DNA from: Candidatus Binatia bacterium
GTDB lineage: Bacteria; Desulfobacterota; Binatia; Bin18
Reading direction: 5' to 3'
Assembly (NCBI GenBank): GCA_022820725.1
Contig: JAJEFA010000010.1
Span: forward strand, 62,001-126,000
Length of the DNA: 64,000 nt
How positions within the stretch are numbered: position 1 is the stretch's first letter; each line of letters begins with the position of its first letter. A model generated the notes under the pieces. That model had not been told where the DNA came from. It ran no database searches and saw nothing but the letters and a program-made list of their open reading frames with translations. The position numbers and the translations under genes were made by a program. Shown piece by piece: positions 18,382 to 27,279 of this stretch.

Positions 18382-19608
18382 CTAGATGACACCATCTGCC
18401 TGTAAGGTTTCGAGTTGCGCGGCGTCGAGTTCGAGCAGCCCGCCGTAGACCTCTTCATTATGCTGGCCGACCTCCGGGCAGGGTTGGTCAAACCCGAAGG
18501 ACTTGCCGACAAACTTGATCGGCAGGCCAAACCCCTTCACGCCCGACAGTTCACCATGCCGGGGATGCGGCACGTCAACGACCATCTCGCGTTCGATCAG
18601 ATGGGCGTCCTCGACCAGCTCAGCCGGGCTCAGGACCGGCCCGGCCGGCACTTCGCACTGCTGAAGATGCGCCACCGCTTCCTCGACCGTGTGCTGTCCA
18701 ATCCAGGCCTGGACCACCGCGTCAACATCGTCACGATATTTCATGCGCTGTTGCAGATTGGCGAATCTGTGGTCGTCGAGCAGGTCTTCCCGGTTCAGGG
18801 CTCCGAGCAGACTCTTCCAGTTCTGGGCCGAGACCGCGCAGATGGATACATAGCCATCCTTGGCAGGATAGACGTTGAACGGCACCCCGCCCGGATGCGT
18901 ATTCCCCCGGCGTTCGGGAGTCAGGCCCGCAGCCATATGCTCGATCAGGTCCGGCAGCAGGAAGAACGTGCCGTCCTGCATGGAGGTATCGACCCACTCG
19001 CCGCTGCCCGTTTTTTCGCGCAACTGCAAGGCGGACAGAATCCCGATCAGGGCAAACAGCGGAGCCGTGGTATCGCTGATCGCAGCCCCGCACCGCGCCG
19101 GAGGATGGTCCGCAAAGCCGGTAACGCTATTGATACCGCTGGCGGCCTGAATGATCGGATCATAGGCCCGCCAGTCGCGGCGTGGTCCGTGTTGGCCAAA
19201 GCCCGAAATCGAGCACAGAATAATACGCGGGTTACAGGCGCGCAGAGTCTCATAGCCAAGTCCCATTTTATCGATCGTGCCTGGCGAAAAATTCTCCACC
19301 ACCACATCCGCCTTTTTCACGAGCTGTTTAAACAGGGCCGTGCCCTGCGGGTCGCGCAGATTGAGAGTGATACTCTTTTTATTACGCGCCCGGTGGAGCA
19401 CCATTAGCCCGATGTCGTCCTCCGTTTGCCGGGACATACTCGCTCCCTGCGGCCCGGCAAACGGTGCGCGGTTACGGTGGGCTTCGCCGCCCTGAGGTGG
19501 CTCGATTTTAATGACATTGGCCCCCAGCCCGCCGAGCAGCAGAGTGCAGTACGGGCCAGCCAGAAAACGGGTGAGATCCAGGACAACCAGACCTTCGAGT
19601 GGTTTCAC
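18382..19608 (-). CDS. CaiB/BaiF family CoA transferase
   Basis: Family III CoA transferase, 408 residues, normal length. Seen: VVLDLTRFLAGPYCTLLLGG with the early Gly-rich turn, GANVIKIEPPQGGEAHR (about 29-45), VVENFSPGTIDKMGLGYETL, and CSISGFGQHGPRRDWRAYDP, plus GSGEWVDTSMQDG, which contains the position of the catalytic Asp in this family (DTSM). It would move CoA between carboxylic acids, for example activating a degradation substrate. Single gene between two LLM genes, with inverted-repeat copy B immediately upstream. Confidence 0.93.
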   Translation of the reverse strand: MKPLEGLVVLDLTRFLAGPYCTLLLGGLGANVIKIEPPQGGEAHRNRAPFAGPQGASMSRQTEDDIGLMVLHRARNKKSITLNLRDPQGTALFKQLVKKADVVVENFSPGTIDKMGLGYETLRACNPRIILCSISGFGQHGPRRDWRAYDPIIQAASGINSVTGFADHPPARCGAAISDTTAPLFALIGILSALQLREKTGSGEWVDTSMQDGTFFLLPDLIEHMAAGLTPERRGNTHPGGVPFNVYPAKDGYVSICAVSAQNWKSLLGALNREDLLDDHRFANLQQRMKYRDDVDAVVQAWIGQHTVEEAVAHLQQCEVPAGPVLSPAELVEDAHLIEREMVVDVPHPRHGELSGVKGFGLPIKFVGKSFGFDQPCPEVGQHNEEVYGGLLELDAAQLETLQADGVI

Positions 19609-19629
19609 ATTTCCCTCCGTATACGAACA

Positions 19630-19684
19630 AAAGAGTAAACGTACCCTCCAAACACGCAGACAAAGCTGGACACGTTTACTCTTT
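19630..19684. repeat. Dispersed inverted repeat, copy B
   Basis: Arms 19630-19646 and 19668-19684 pair at 15 of 17 positions; the right arm is GGACACGTTTACTCTTT. The inner part on the reverse strand (GTGTCCAGC then T-rich then GGAGGG) matches copy C at 22069. Located in the gap between the divergent CaiB-type gene (start 19608) and the LLM gene (start 19810). Confidence 0.85.
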
Positions 19685-19809
19685 GCAGCCGGTGTATCTG
19701 AATTGCTCGGGAAAGAGAAGCGCTCAGCCTAGCTTGACGTCCAGCCTGACCGGTCATAGCATTCCCGACCGAACGTAATGGGAACCCGATTGTATTCAAG
19801 GAGGACAGC

Positions 19810-20889
19810 ATGAAATTTGGCATTTCCGTTTCGACAAAAATTGACGACTGGCAACTCGTCAAATACGCCGAGGACTGCGGCTTTGATATGGCCTGGATAC
19901 CCGACTCCCAAATGATCTGGTCGGACTGCTATGCCACCATGGCCCTGGCGGCTCAGAACACGTCGCGTATTGAGATCGGCACCGGTGTGGCGATTCCCGG
20001 CACCCGTATTGCCCCGGTCACGGCCCATTCGATTGCGTCCATCAACCAGCTTGCGCCGGGCCGTGTATTCCTCGGCATTGGTACCGGCCATACCGCCATG
20101 CGCGTCATGGGCATGCAGCCCATGAAGATTCGTGACTTTCGCGAGTATCTGCGCGTCGTTCGCGCGTTGCTGGGCGGAGGAGAGGTCGAGTATACCTATG
20201 GCGAGACCACCCGAACGATCCGCTTCCTGCACCAAGACCTGCGTTTCGTCAATCTGGAAAACCCGGTTCCCATTTATGTCGCAGCCAACGGGCCACGGGC
20301 CTTACGCACGGCGGGCGAGTATGGCGACGGCCTGGTGTCGGTCTTCAACGAACGCGCGGATGTCGTCTCCCACCATCTGTCTCTGGTGAAAGAAGGCGCA
20401 GAGCGGGCCGACCGAACGTTTTCGGATGACTTCTTTGTGGCTGCCTTTACCTCGGCGGTGGTGCTCAAGCCGGGCGAACCCCTGACTTCTGATCGGGTGA
20501 TCGACGAATGCGGCTCCTACGTTACGGCCATTATTCACTTTGTGTGGGAAATCTACCAGCAAACGAAGGATGAGAGCGTCGTGCCCGAAGCCTATAAGGG
20601 CATCTGGGACGAGTATTGCGCCTCAGTCGAGAAAATGGAAACGCCGCGCGAAAAGCGCTACCTCCAAATCCACAACGGCCACTGCACCTTCCTCGTGCCC
20701 GAGGAACGTCGCTTTGTCACCCCAGAGACGATCAAGGGCACCTGCCTGGTGGGCGAGCCCGACGAAATCATCCACGAACTCCGGGAGTCCGAAAAAGCCG
20801 GGCTCCAGGAAGTTACCCTGCTACCGGCTATGGACCAGGCGCGGAATGTGTTCAAGGATTTCGCACAGCAGGTGATAGAGCGCTATTAG
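19810..20889 (+). CDS. LLM-class oxidoreductase, methylene-H4MPT reductase-like
   Basis: 359 residues of the Mer/F420-like branch: MKFGISVSTKIDDWQLVKYA, GFDMAWIPDSQMIWSDCYAT, IGTGVAIPGTRIAPVTAHSI, then RVFLGIGTGHTAMRVMGM and PVPIYVAANGPRALRTAGEY (about 155-174), a hallmark of this subfamily. AAGGAGGA upstream of the ATG fixes the start. Convergent with the methyltransferase at 20942, with a strong hairpin between. The cofactor (F420 or FMN) cannot be decided from sequence alone. Confidence 0.88.
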   Translation: MKFGISVSTKIDDWQLVKYAEDCGFDMAWIPDSQMIWSDCYATMALAAQNTSRIEIGTGVAIPGTRIAPVTAHSIASINQLAPGRVFLGIGTGHTAMRVMGMQPMKIRDFREYLRVVRALLGGGEVEYTYGETTRTIRFLHQDLRFVNLENPVPIYVAANGPRALRTAGEYGDGLVSVFNERADVVSHHLSLVKEGAERADRTFSDDFFVAAFTSAVVLKPGEPLTSDRVIDECGSYVTAIIHFVWEIYQQTKDESVVPEAYKGIWDEYCASVEKMETPREKRYLQIHNGHCTFLVPEERRFVTPETIKGTCLVGEPDEIIHELRESEKAGLQEVTLLPAMDQARNVFKDFAQQVIERY

Positions 20890-20895
20890 GCAGGA

Positions 20896-20917
20896 GGGGC
20901 GGTTCACGAACCGCCCC
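20896..20917. terminator. Bidirectional hairpin between convergent genes
   Basis: GGGGCGGTTC (20896-20905) and GAACCGCCCC (20908-20917) are perfect 10-base arms around two bases, 7 bases after the LLM stop and 25 bases before the end of the convergent methyltransferase gene. There is no T-run, so it is terminator-like by position and strength only. Confidence 0.55.
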
Positions 20918-20941
20918 GACAAGGGAAGACGAGCACCGCCC

Positions 20942-22030
20942 CTACGGTCGGACCTCGTAATAGGCGTTAATCGGATTATCGAAATCGTGGCGTTTGAAGC
21001 GGCTGAAGCCGGCGGAGCCCACCATCCTGCGGGCAACCGGTTCGGTAAATCCCAAGGTGCCCAAGCCCTCGCCGTCCGGCGTGGACATGGCGGAAGACAT
21101 GCAGCACATGACCGAAAAACCGTACATCAGGGGCGCGAGCGGGTTCTGCTCCAGGTTTTCCTCAAACGTCGGCATACTATGAATGTCCGCGATGAGCCAG
21201 GTCCCGTCCGGTTTGAGCGCGTTATAGATCGCCTGGATGACAGGCGTGGGGTTGGCCATGTCGTGCAGGCAATCAAAGGTGGTAATGAAGTCAAAGCTCT
21301 TATCGTCGGGAATCGCGTCACCGTTCGCATCGTGAAAGGCGACGTTCTGCACCCCGGCTTTGGTCTTATTCTCCTCGGCCCGGGCCAAGGCGTATTCCGA
21401 GATGTCGTAGCCGTGACACTCGGCCTGAGGAAAGGCTTCGGCGACCTTGATCAGCGCCACCCCGGCTCCACAGCCGACATCGGCCACTTTTGCCCCGGCT
21501 TCCAGTTTGGGGACCACCCCGTCCAGGGCGGGAAGCGCCTTGGGAACGAGATGAGCCTGGAACCACGGGGCCAGAAAACGCTCGACCCCACGCGCGCCCT
21601 CGGGTCCGAAGGCATCGTAGGGCAAGCCCAGGCCGGTTTTGAACGACTCCGGGAGTCGTTCTATGACCCCCATCTGTTGTGGCAGCGAACAGAACCCACC
21701 GGCCATAAACGCCGGGCTGTTTTCGTTCGACAAGACCATGGCCGCTTCGGCGGATAGCTCAAACTTGCGATTGCCCTTATACTCAAGCAGGCTGGCGGCC
21801 GCCTGACCTTCGAGCCATTCTCGCAGCCAGCGCTCGTGCAGACCGGTTTTTTGTGCCAGCTCGTCGCTCGTCACCGGACCGGCGCCGTCCAGGGTCTGGT
21901 AGAGGCCCATCTTGTCACCCAGATAAATCATCCCAGAAATCACGGCCCCGCCAAGAAAGCCCATGGTGTGTTCGGCCATCTTCTGGACCTTTTCACGGTC
22001 GATCTGAGCCTTATACGATGTGTCTGCCAT
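20942..22030 (-). CDS. Class I SAM-dependent methyltransferase with N-terminal winged-helix domain
   Basis: 362 residues. The N-terminal 85 residues look like the winged-helix dimerisation domain found in O-methyltransferases and Rv2258c-like proteins (VTSDELAQKTGLHERWLREW). The Rossmann-like domain has motif I VADVGCGAGVALIKVAEAFP (about 183-202), motif II CHGYDISEYALARAEEN, and a post-I Asp, then FDFITTFDCLHDMANP. It methylates an unknown small molecule. Preceded upstream by inverted-repeat copy C and a lipoprotein gene on the same strand. Confidence 0.88.
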   Translation of the reverse strand: MADTSYKAQIDREKVQKMAEHTMGFLGGAVISGMIYLGDKMGLYQTLDGAGPVTSDELAQKTGLHERWLREWLEGQAAASLLEYKGNRKFELSAEAAMVLSNENSPAFMAGGFCSLPQQMGVIERLPESFKTGLGLPYDAFGPEGARGVERFLAPWFQAHLVPKALPALDGVVPKLEAGAKVADVGCGAGVALIKVAEAFPQAECHGYDISEYALARAEENKTKAGVQNVAFHDANGDAIPDDKSFDFITTFDCLHDMANPTPVIQAIYNALKPDGTWLIADIHSMPTFEENLEQNPLAPLMYGFSVMCCMSSAMSTPDGEGLGTLGFTEPVARRMVGSAGFSRFKRHDFDNPINAYYEVRP

Positions 22031-22068
22031 GAGGCGTCCTCCATTCTGTTTTCGAGTCTCTTTTGCTC

Positions 22069-22124
22069 AAAGGAGTAAACGTGTCCAGCATGTGCATGTT
22101 TATTGGAGGACACGTTTACTCTTT
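22069..22124. repeat. Dispersed inverted repeat, copy C
   Basis: Best-preserved copy: GAGTAAACGTGTCC (22073-22086) and GGACACGTTTACTC (22108-22121) are perfect 14-base arms, extended to 22069 and 22124 with one unpaired G. The loop is 21 bases. It fills the gap between the methyltransferase start (22030) and the stop codon of the lipoprotein gene (22123), overlapping that stop by two bases. Confidence 0.9.
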
Positions 22125-23196
22125 ACCACGGTTTGAACTCGACGCTGAATCCCTCTCGCTCCTGATTGCGCTGATCGGCCAGCGACCCGCGCGCACCCGT
22201 ATACGTTCCCAACGGATAGTAGAGATAGCCCTGGACATTCGCCCCCGGCCCGATGGAACGGTCTGTCAGCGATGGAGCGGGAAAAGCGGTCTCACCCTCG
22301 CTGATGGGTTTGACCCGTTTCCCGGAAGCGTCCATGAGCATGATCCGCTGGGTTTCGAACAGATACGTCTGCTGGGTCGGATTGGAGATGTTGACCTTGA
22401 TCGGCAGCACGGACAGCTCCTTGGTTCCAAAGACCACCTGGTTATCAACCACATTGAGCGGCCGCAGCGCCACATACAAACGATCTTGATCCGCCGGATT
22501 TTTCGCCACCCGCTCGTCCAGCTTGTTAAAGGCGGTGAAAAACCCGAGTTGGAAGTCGGTCAGGGCCTGATAGAAGTCCACATTGTCCAGAACCGGGCTG
22601 TCCTCGCTGGTCTCCATCTCCACCCGGTTGCGTTCGATGTAGCAGGTGATGGTGACGGAGGTCGGCTCCGCCCCTTCTTTTTCGCCGGTAATCCGACCGG
22701 CCTTCAACAGGGTGGCCGGAGTATAGCTCGTGATGGTAAATCCGCTGCTCTCTACGGCCTGGTGCATCACCATATTAGCCTGCTCGCATGGGGTGACATC
22801 TGAGCGAGGGGTAATACGGACACCGTTCGAACCACAGGCAATAGTGACGGATACGACCTCCTCTCCGCCCCAGCGGCCCATCTGTTTCGCCTCGATCTTA
22901 CCCGCTGTGTCGTCCGAAGCCGGCATGAAAGACGTCACCTCATAGCCCAAACGTTCAACCGCCCGAACCGAGAAGCGGTTCGCGTCCTCACAACTCATGT
23001 CCGGGTCTATCACATCGTACTCATCCGTAGGCTCAAGCGGGGCCATTTCAGCGGCCATCTGCACAGCCTCGGGCTCTTTTGATTCGGTCGGCTGTAAGGT
23101 CACTTCCGACTGTTCGCCGGACGTACAGCCGCCTGTCAGGATTCCGGCCAGACACAGACCAATCACAACACGGCCCTTCAATGTGGGCGTATGCAT
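22123..23196 (-). CDS. Predicted lipoprotein, function unknown
   Basis: 357 residues from ATG 23196 (strong GAGGAGGGG upstream); an open frame extends further upstream to 23337 but lacks signal features. The signal peptide ends in LTGGC, a lipobox with Cys around residue 20. Two similar internal segments are visible, DMSCEDANRFSVRAVERLGYEVTSF and, about 65 residues later, a second one around DVTPCEQANMVMHQAVESSG; both start with a Cys and end before TSFMPA / TSYTPA, suggesting a duplicated small domain. The C-terminal part has PLNVVDNQVVFGTKELSVLP and a Gly-rich PSLTDRSIGPGANVQGYLYY. No family recognised. Confidence 0.75.
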   Translation of the reverse strand: MHTPTLKGRVVIGLCLAGILTGGCTSGEQSEVTLQPTESKEPEAVQMAAEMAPLEPTDEYDVIDPDMSCEDANRFSVRAVERLGYEVTSFMPASDDTAGKIEAKQMGRWGGEEVVSVTIACGSNGVRITPRSDVTPCEQANMVMHQAVESSGFTITSYTPATLLKAGRITGEKEGAEPTSVTITCYIERNRVEMETSEDSPVLDNVDFYQALTDFQLGFFTAFNKLDERVAKNPADQDRLYVALRPLNVVDNQVVFGTKELSVLPIKVNISNPTQQTYLFETQRIMLMDASGKRVKPISEGETAFPAPSLTDRSIGPGANVQGYLYYPLGTYTGARGSLADQRNQEREGFSVEFKPW

Positions 23197-23337
23197 ATAG
23201 CCCCTCCTCATCTGAAGTGTGGACCATACCAAACCCACAATGATCGGGCCAGAGGAGACCGCGGGCCGGCCCCGGTAACGCCGGGAGGCGCTGTCGAGAA
23301 CGGCGGCCTGGTGATAGCCTGGATATAAGGAGGACAT

Positions 23338-24099
23338 ATGGAAGAAACATTCAAAAACAAGGTCGCTCTCGTGACCGGTGGGAGTTCAGGTATCGGGCGT
23401 GCCACAGCGCTTGCGTTTGCGCAACGTGAGGCCAGAGTCGTTGTGGCGGACGTGAGTGTCGAGGGCGGCGAGGAGACCGTCAACCTGATTCACAACACCG
23501 GCGGGGAGGCCGTCTTCATTCACACCGACGTGGCCCAGGCACATAAGATCGAACACCTCATCAGCAAAACGGTCGAGACCTACGGTCAGCTCGACTGTGC
23601 GTTTAATAATGCCGGTATTGCCGGGGATTTGTCCCTGACCGCAGACTGTTCTGAAGAGCACTGGAATCGCGTCATGAGCATCAATCTGCGGGGCGTGTGG
23701 CTGTGCATGAAGCACGAACTTGCGCAGATGCTCAAACAGGGCGGCGGCGCTATTGTCAATACCGCCTCGGCGCTCGGTTTGGTCGGCATTATCGGCCAGA
23801 CCGCGTATGTTGCCGCCAAGCACGGCGTGGTCGGGCTGACCAAGACAGCGGCCTTGGAATACGCCAAGTCCGGCATTCGGGTGAATGCCGTCTGTCCAGG
23901 CGTGGTTCAAACGCCAATGGTTGAAGGCGTCATCAACGCCCAGCCCGAACTGACCGAAGGACTCCTGGCCCTGGAGCCGGTTGGCCGGCTTGGGAAGCCG
24001 GAGGAGATTGCAGAGACCGTGGTGTGGCTGTGTTCAGACGCCGCATCGTTTGTGACCGGTCATAGCATGGCCGCAGATGGCGGCTATACGGCGCAGTAG
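23338..24099 (+). CDS. SDR family oxidoreductase (FabG-like)
   Basis: 253 residues with TGGSSGIG (about 14-21), NNAG, NTASALG for the Ser and YVAAK for Tyr/Lys. Shares GVVGLTKTAALEYAKSGIRV and GRLGKPEEIAETVVWLCSDA with the SDRs at 8479 and 11505, so it is the third of this paralogue set. AAGGAGGAC directly precedes the ATG. Divergent from the lipoprotein gene and convergent with the membrane protein at 24139. Confidence 0.93.
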   Translation: MEETFKNKVALVTGGSSGIGRATALAFAQREARVVVADVSVEGGEETVNLIHNTGGEAVFIHTDVAQAHKIEHLISKTVETYGQLDCAFNNAGIAGDLSLTADCSEEHWNRVMSINLRGVWLCMKHELAQMLKQGGGAIVNTASALGLVGIIGQTAYVAAKHGVVGLTKTAALEYAKSGIRVNAVCPGVVQTPMVEGVINAQPELTEGLLALEPVGRLGKPEEIAETVVWLCSDAASFVTGHSMAADGGYTAQ

Positions 24100-24103
24100 T
24101 AGT

Positions 24104-24120
24104 GAGGGGGTACGCCCCTC
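24104..24120. terminator. Hairpin between convergent genes
   Basis: GAGGGGG (24104-24110) and GCCCCTC (24114-24120) pair around TAC, 5 bases after the SDR stop and 19 bases before the end of the convergent membrane protein gene. No clear T-run. Confidence 0.45.
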
Positions 24121-24138
24121 CCCGTATGGTCCGAATGG

Positions 24139-24702
24139 TCACAGCAGATACAGGCTCACCACCAGAAGGGCGAAGAACCCACCGGCCATGCGGATAAAAC
24201 GGACGGCCCAGGCGACCTGCACTCGCTTTTCCTCTCGGATGAACGAGACCTTGAGGAGTTCATACACCAGCACCCGGCGGAGGCCGTCCACGTCAAGCTC
24301 TTCGAGGTGGCGCAGATATTCCGCAGCCGACAGCTCCATATAATTCCCCGCGCGCCACGGAAGAAACATGCGCCACCCGGTCGCTGCGGGTTTAATATGG
24401 AGGTAGTAGAGGGACGGTGGTTTCACACCCTCCACATCGATAAACTCTTCGGGGTTGACCCGCGGGTTGAGCGCCCAGATCGCGCACACGGCGGCAATCA
24501 GCACATGAACCAATCCAATGGTCGTCAGGACCTGTAAAGGCAGCGTATCAATCCGGCCGTGGATTGCCCCGATAAAGGCCAGGACTCCGCCAACGAGCAC
24601 GATGACAATCTCGGCCTTCGCATCAGTGGACCGAATGGTCTCCTGGGCATCGTTCAGCGCCCGATACAAAAAGTCGATGCGGTGTTCGTCTTTGGTATCC
24701 AT
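24139..24702 (-). CDS. Three-helix membrane protein resembling Pycsar effector (PycTM-like)
   Basis: 187 residues from ATG 24702; a TTG at 24711 is also possible. Layout: a soluble N-terminus (IDFLYRALNDAQETIRSTDA), KAEIVIVLVGGVLAFIGAIH as TM1, a second hydrophobic stretch around LVHVLIAAVCAIWAL, a soluble insert, then YMELSAAEYLRHLEELDVDG, a helix ending in REEKRVQVAWAVRFIRMAGG and a third TM (about 165-187). This TM-TM-soluble-TM plan with a terminal basic helix is that of the PycTM effector of cyclic-nucleotide anti-phage systems. No nucleotide cyclase gene is adjacent, so it is either an orphan or another use of the fold. Confidence 0.55.
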   Translation of the reverse strand: MDTKDEHRIDFLYRALNDAQETIRSTDAKAEIVIVLVGGVLAFIGAIHGRIDTLPLQVLTTIGLVHVLIAAVCAIWALNPRVNPEEFIDVEGVKPPSLYYLHIKPAATGWRMFLPWRAGNYMELSAAEYLRHLEELDVDGLRRVLVYELLKVSFIREEKRVQVAWAVRFIRMAGGFFALLVVSLYLL

Positions 24703-24725
24703 TGGGGGCAAGTACCGCTAAGGGT

Positions 24726-25826
24726 TCAATGCGCGTCTATCGACTTCACCACATCCATCTGCTGCAGCAGGGGCACGATTTCTTTCCCAAAACGGACGGT
24801 GTCATCATAAAAGGAGAGAAAGATCAGCAGCACTCCATCCAGGCCAAGCCTATACAGACGGGCGAGTTTTTCGGCCACCTGCTCTGCCGTCCCCACGATG
24901 GGAAGCGCTCCACCGCCGATGACAAACATCTCTTTGGTATAATTATCGAACGAGCCGCTTTCCATACCCAGACCACGCGCCCAGTTCTCCAGGGCCACAT
25001 CGTCCGCGGCATCGATAATGCGCTGTTTTTCTTCTTCCGCCTCTTTTTCCGTTTCGCGCCACAGCACAAACGGACAGCCTGCACTCAGGACCGTACGCTG
25101 ATACGCCCTCGCTCGCTCCCGGATATCGGTCGTCATCTCGCGCGTCGCCTCGATATTCGGTGGACTCAAAAAGATCCAGTCGCACAGCCGGGCGACTACA
25201 TCGCGGGCATCCGCCGAAGAGCCGGCATTCACAATGGGCGGATGAGGCTTTTGCACTGGCTGCGGCATGACATACCCGTCGGTGATGCGATACCAGGGCG
25301 AATCATAATTGAACGTGCCGGGCTCGGCCGTCCACAGCCCTTTGAGGATGGAGATAAAATCAGCCGTGCGGGCATAGCGTTCCTGATGCGGCAGGAGTTC
25401 AACGCCCATCATTTCAAAGTCGTGCGCGTTCCAGCCACTGACGATATTGATCCCCCATCGTCCCCGGCTGATATGATCCAGAGTCGCACCCATTTTGGCG
25501 GCAACCAGCGGATGGAAAACCGGTACGTGAACGGTCGAGTAGACCCGGATGGTTTGGGTGACGGCCAGGAGTGCAGCCGCCCAGGTCATGGTCTCTTGCG
25601 AGTAGCCCATATAATTGGTCGCGCCGCCGAACCCGCGCCAGCGACTGACCGGGAACAGAAAGTTGAAACCGGCCTTTTCGGCGGCGAGCGCGATCCGCTT
25701 ATTTGACGCAAATGTCCAGTCGTCAGGCTCAGGCTTATAGCTGCTGATATGATAGGTCGCACTGCAATTAGGCATGAAAATGCCAAGCTGCAGGCCGTCA
25801 CGTTCGTTGTTTTCATTCTGGTCCAT
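24726..25826 (-). CDS. LLM-class flavin monooxygenase, RutA/SfnG-like
   Basis: 366 residues from ATG 25826 (MDQNENNERDGLQLGIFMPN); the open frame extends 51 codons further upstream without coding character. Paralogue of the gene at 17216: same SSYKPEPDDWT, FPVSRWRGFGGATNYMG, VYSTVHVPVFHPLVAAKMGA and DDTVRFGKEIVPLLQQM. Differences are concentrated around residues 195-290, where substrate-contacting loops lie in this family. Its stop is 24 bases upstream of the PycTM-like start on the same strand, so the two could be co-transcribed. Confidence 0.9.
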   Translation of the reverse strand: MDQNENNERDGLQLGIFMPNCSATYHISSYKPEPDDWTFASNKRIALAAEKAGFNFLFPVSRWRGFGGATNYMGYSQETMTWAAALLAVTQTIRVYSTVHVPVFHPLVAAKMGATLDHISRGRWGINIVSGWNAHDFEMMGVELLPHQERYARTADFISILKGLWTAEPGTFNYDSPWYRITDGYVMPQPVQKPHPPIVNAGSSADARDVVARLCDWIFLSPPNIEATREMTTDIRERARAYQRTVLSAGCPFVLWRETEKEAEEEKQRIIDAADDVALENWARGLGMESGSFDNYTKEMFVIGGGALPIVGTAEQVAEKLARLYRLGLDGVLLIFLSFYDDTVRFGKEIVPLLQQMDVVKSIDAH

Positions 25827-26008
25827 CAGACCGCCCTCTCCGCATTCCACAGTCGAGCCGAGGAAGCACCTCGCACCCCTGCACCGGACAATCTCTCTTA
25901 CACTGCCGGGCTCGATAGGTGAAGGACAACCCGGGTGCTGCGCCTCGCGGGACGACGAGCAGATCCACCGCCGGACCATAGACGTGGCCGTCTCCCTGTG
26001 GCAGGGTC

Positions 26009-27232
26009 ATGCCCATGGCAGACACACAGGCGACCGCAGATGGCTATCGCTGGCTCGTTCTTGCTAATGGCGTCCTAGTCTTTACCTTTGCCTTTGGGTT
26101 TGGCTGGACGTACATCGTCATGGTCGTCGCTCAGGTGCTGGCCGAGCTGAACCTGGAGATGTCGGACTGGGGCATGCTGTGGGCGGCCATCTCGTTTGGC
26201 ACGCTGGTCTCGGCCATGATTGGCGGGTTGCTGGGTGACCGCTACGGAGTCCAGAAAATCGTCGGTCTGGGGGTAGTGCTGATGGGAGTCACCCTGGTCA
26301 TGCGGGCCACGGCCTCCGGTTTCGGTTCAATGTATGTCTGGATGTTTCTGTTCGGTGTCGCCCTCGCCCTGACGTTTCCGAACGTGCCTAAAGCGCTGGG
26401 CATGTGGTTTGCGCCGGAAGAGTTCGGTATGGCCAATGGCGTCACCCAAGCCGGCTACGGCGCAGGCGCGGCCCTGGCCCTGGCCCTGACGCCGCTGGTC
26501 CTGGAGCCAGTCGGCGGCTGGCGCAGCCTGAGCATCATTCTCGGTGTGGCCACGGCCGTCATTGGGGTGCTGTGGTTCATGACCGTTCGGGACCGACCAC
26601 ACGAGCCAGACGAGGCCGAGGCTGAGCACCTGGGCACCGTGGCCGCGATCCGTCAGGTCCTCAGCATCCGGGACGCCTGGACTCTGGCGGCCTGTCACAT
26701 GCTGTTTCTGGGCGGCTATATCGGCATCATCGGCTATGCGCCAACCTATTTCGTGGACGAGCAGGGCATGACCTCGGCCACGGCTGGGGCCGTCGTCTCG
26801 GCCCTTATGTGGGCCTATGTGGTCGGCGCGCTGCTCGTGCCGTCCATATCGGACCGGGTCGGGCTGCGCAAACGTTTCTATGTGCCGTGCATGTTCATCG
26901 CCGGGGTGTGCATGGTGCTGTCCGGCTATGCGCTGGGTGTGTCGCTGTGGACCGTGGCCCTGATGTGGGGCTTTTTCGCTGGGGCGGCCCCACTGGCGTT
27001 CGTGGTACCGCTGGAAATGGAAGGCGTGGGTCACCGCCTGGCCGGCTCCGCGGTGGGCATTGCCATCACCGCCGGCTATCTGGGCGGCGTGCTCGCCCCG
27101 ATCGTAGGCATGTGGCTGGTCGGCCTCACACCGGTGGCCGGTTTCTATTTCTGGGGCGGCTGCTACATGCTGTCGGCCGTGCTGTTTCTGTTGTTGAAAG
27201 AGACCGGCCCCTATATCCGCACGGCCAGCTGA
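26009..27232 (+). CDS. MFS transporter
   Basis: 407 residues with 12 predicted membrane helices; the loop 2-3 motif is GGLLGDRYGVQKIVGLG (about 72-88), the classical MFS signature. The second half repeats a weaker version (SDRVGLRKRFYVPCMF). An acidic-basic central loop (HEPDEAEAEHLGT) separates the six-helix halves. Start may be ATG 26009 or ATG 26015; neither has a strong ribosome-binding site. Likely an organic-anion or drug-type transporter; direction and substrate cannot be inferred. Divergent from the LLM gene at 24726. Confidence 0.93.
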   Translation: MPMADTQATADGYRWLVLANGVLVFTFAFGFGWTYIVMVVAQVLAELNLEMSDWGMLWAAISFGTLVSAMIGGLLGDRYGVQKIVGLGVVLMGVTLVMRATASGFGSMYVWMFLFGVALALTFPNVPKALGMWFAPEEFGMANGVTQAGYGAGAALALALTPLVLEPVGGWRSLSIILGVATAVIGVLWFMTVRDRPHEPDEAEAEHLGTVAAIRQVLSIRDAWTLAACHMLFLGGYIGIIGYAPTYFVDEQGMTSATAGAVVSALMWAYVVGALLVPSISDRVGLRKRFYVPCMFIAGVCMVLSGYALGVSLWTVALMWGFFAGAAPLAFVVPLEMEGVGHRLAGSAVGIAITAGYLGGVLAPIVGMWLVGLTPVAGFYFWGGCYMLSAVLFLLLKETGPYIRTAS

Positions 27233-27279
27233 CTTCCCCTGCCCCGAACAAGATCTGAGGCCAAGAGATGGATCTCTGC

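Noticed and set aside
18415..19407. 330-residue plus-strand frame
   Set aside because: Antisense of the CaiB/BaiF gene; Pro/Arg/Gln-rich translation without family features.
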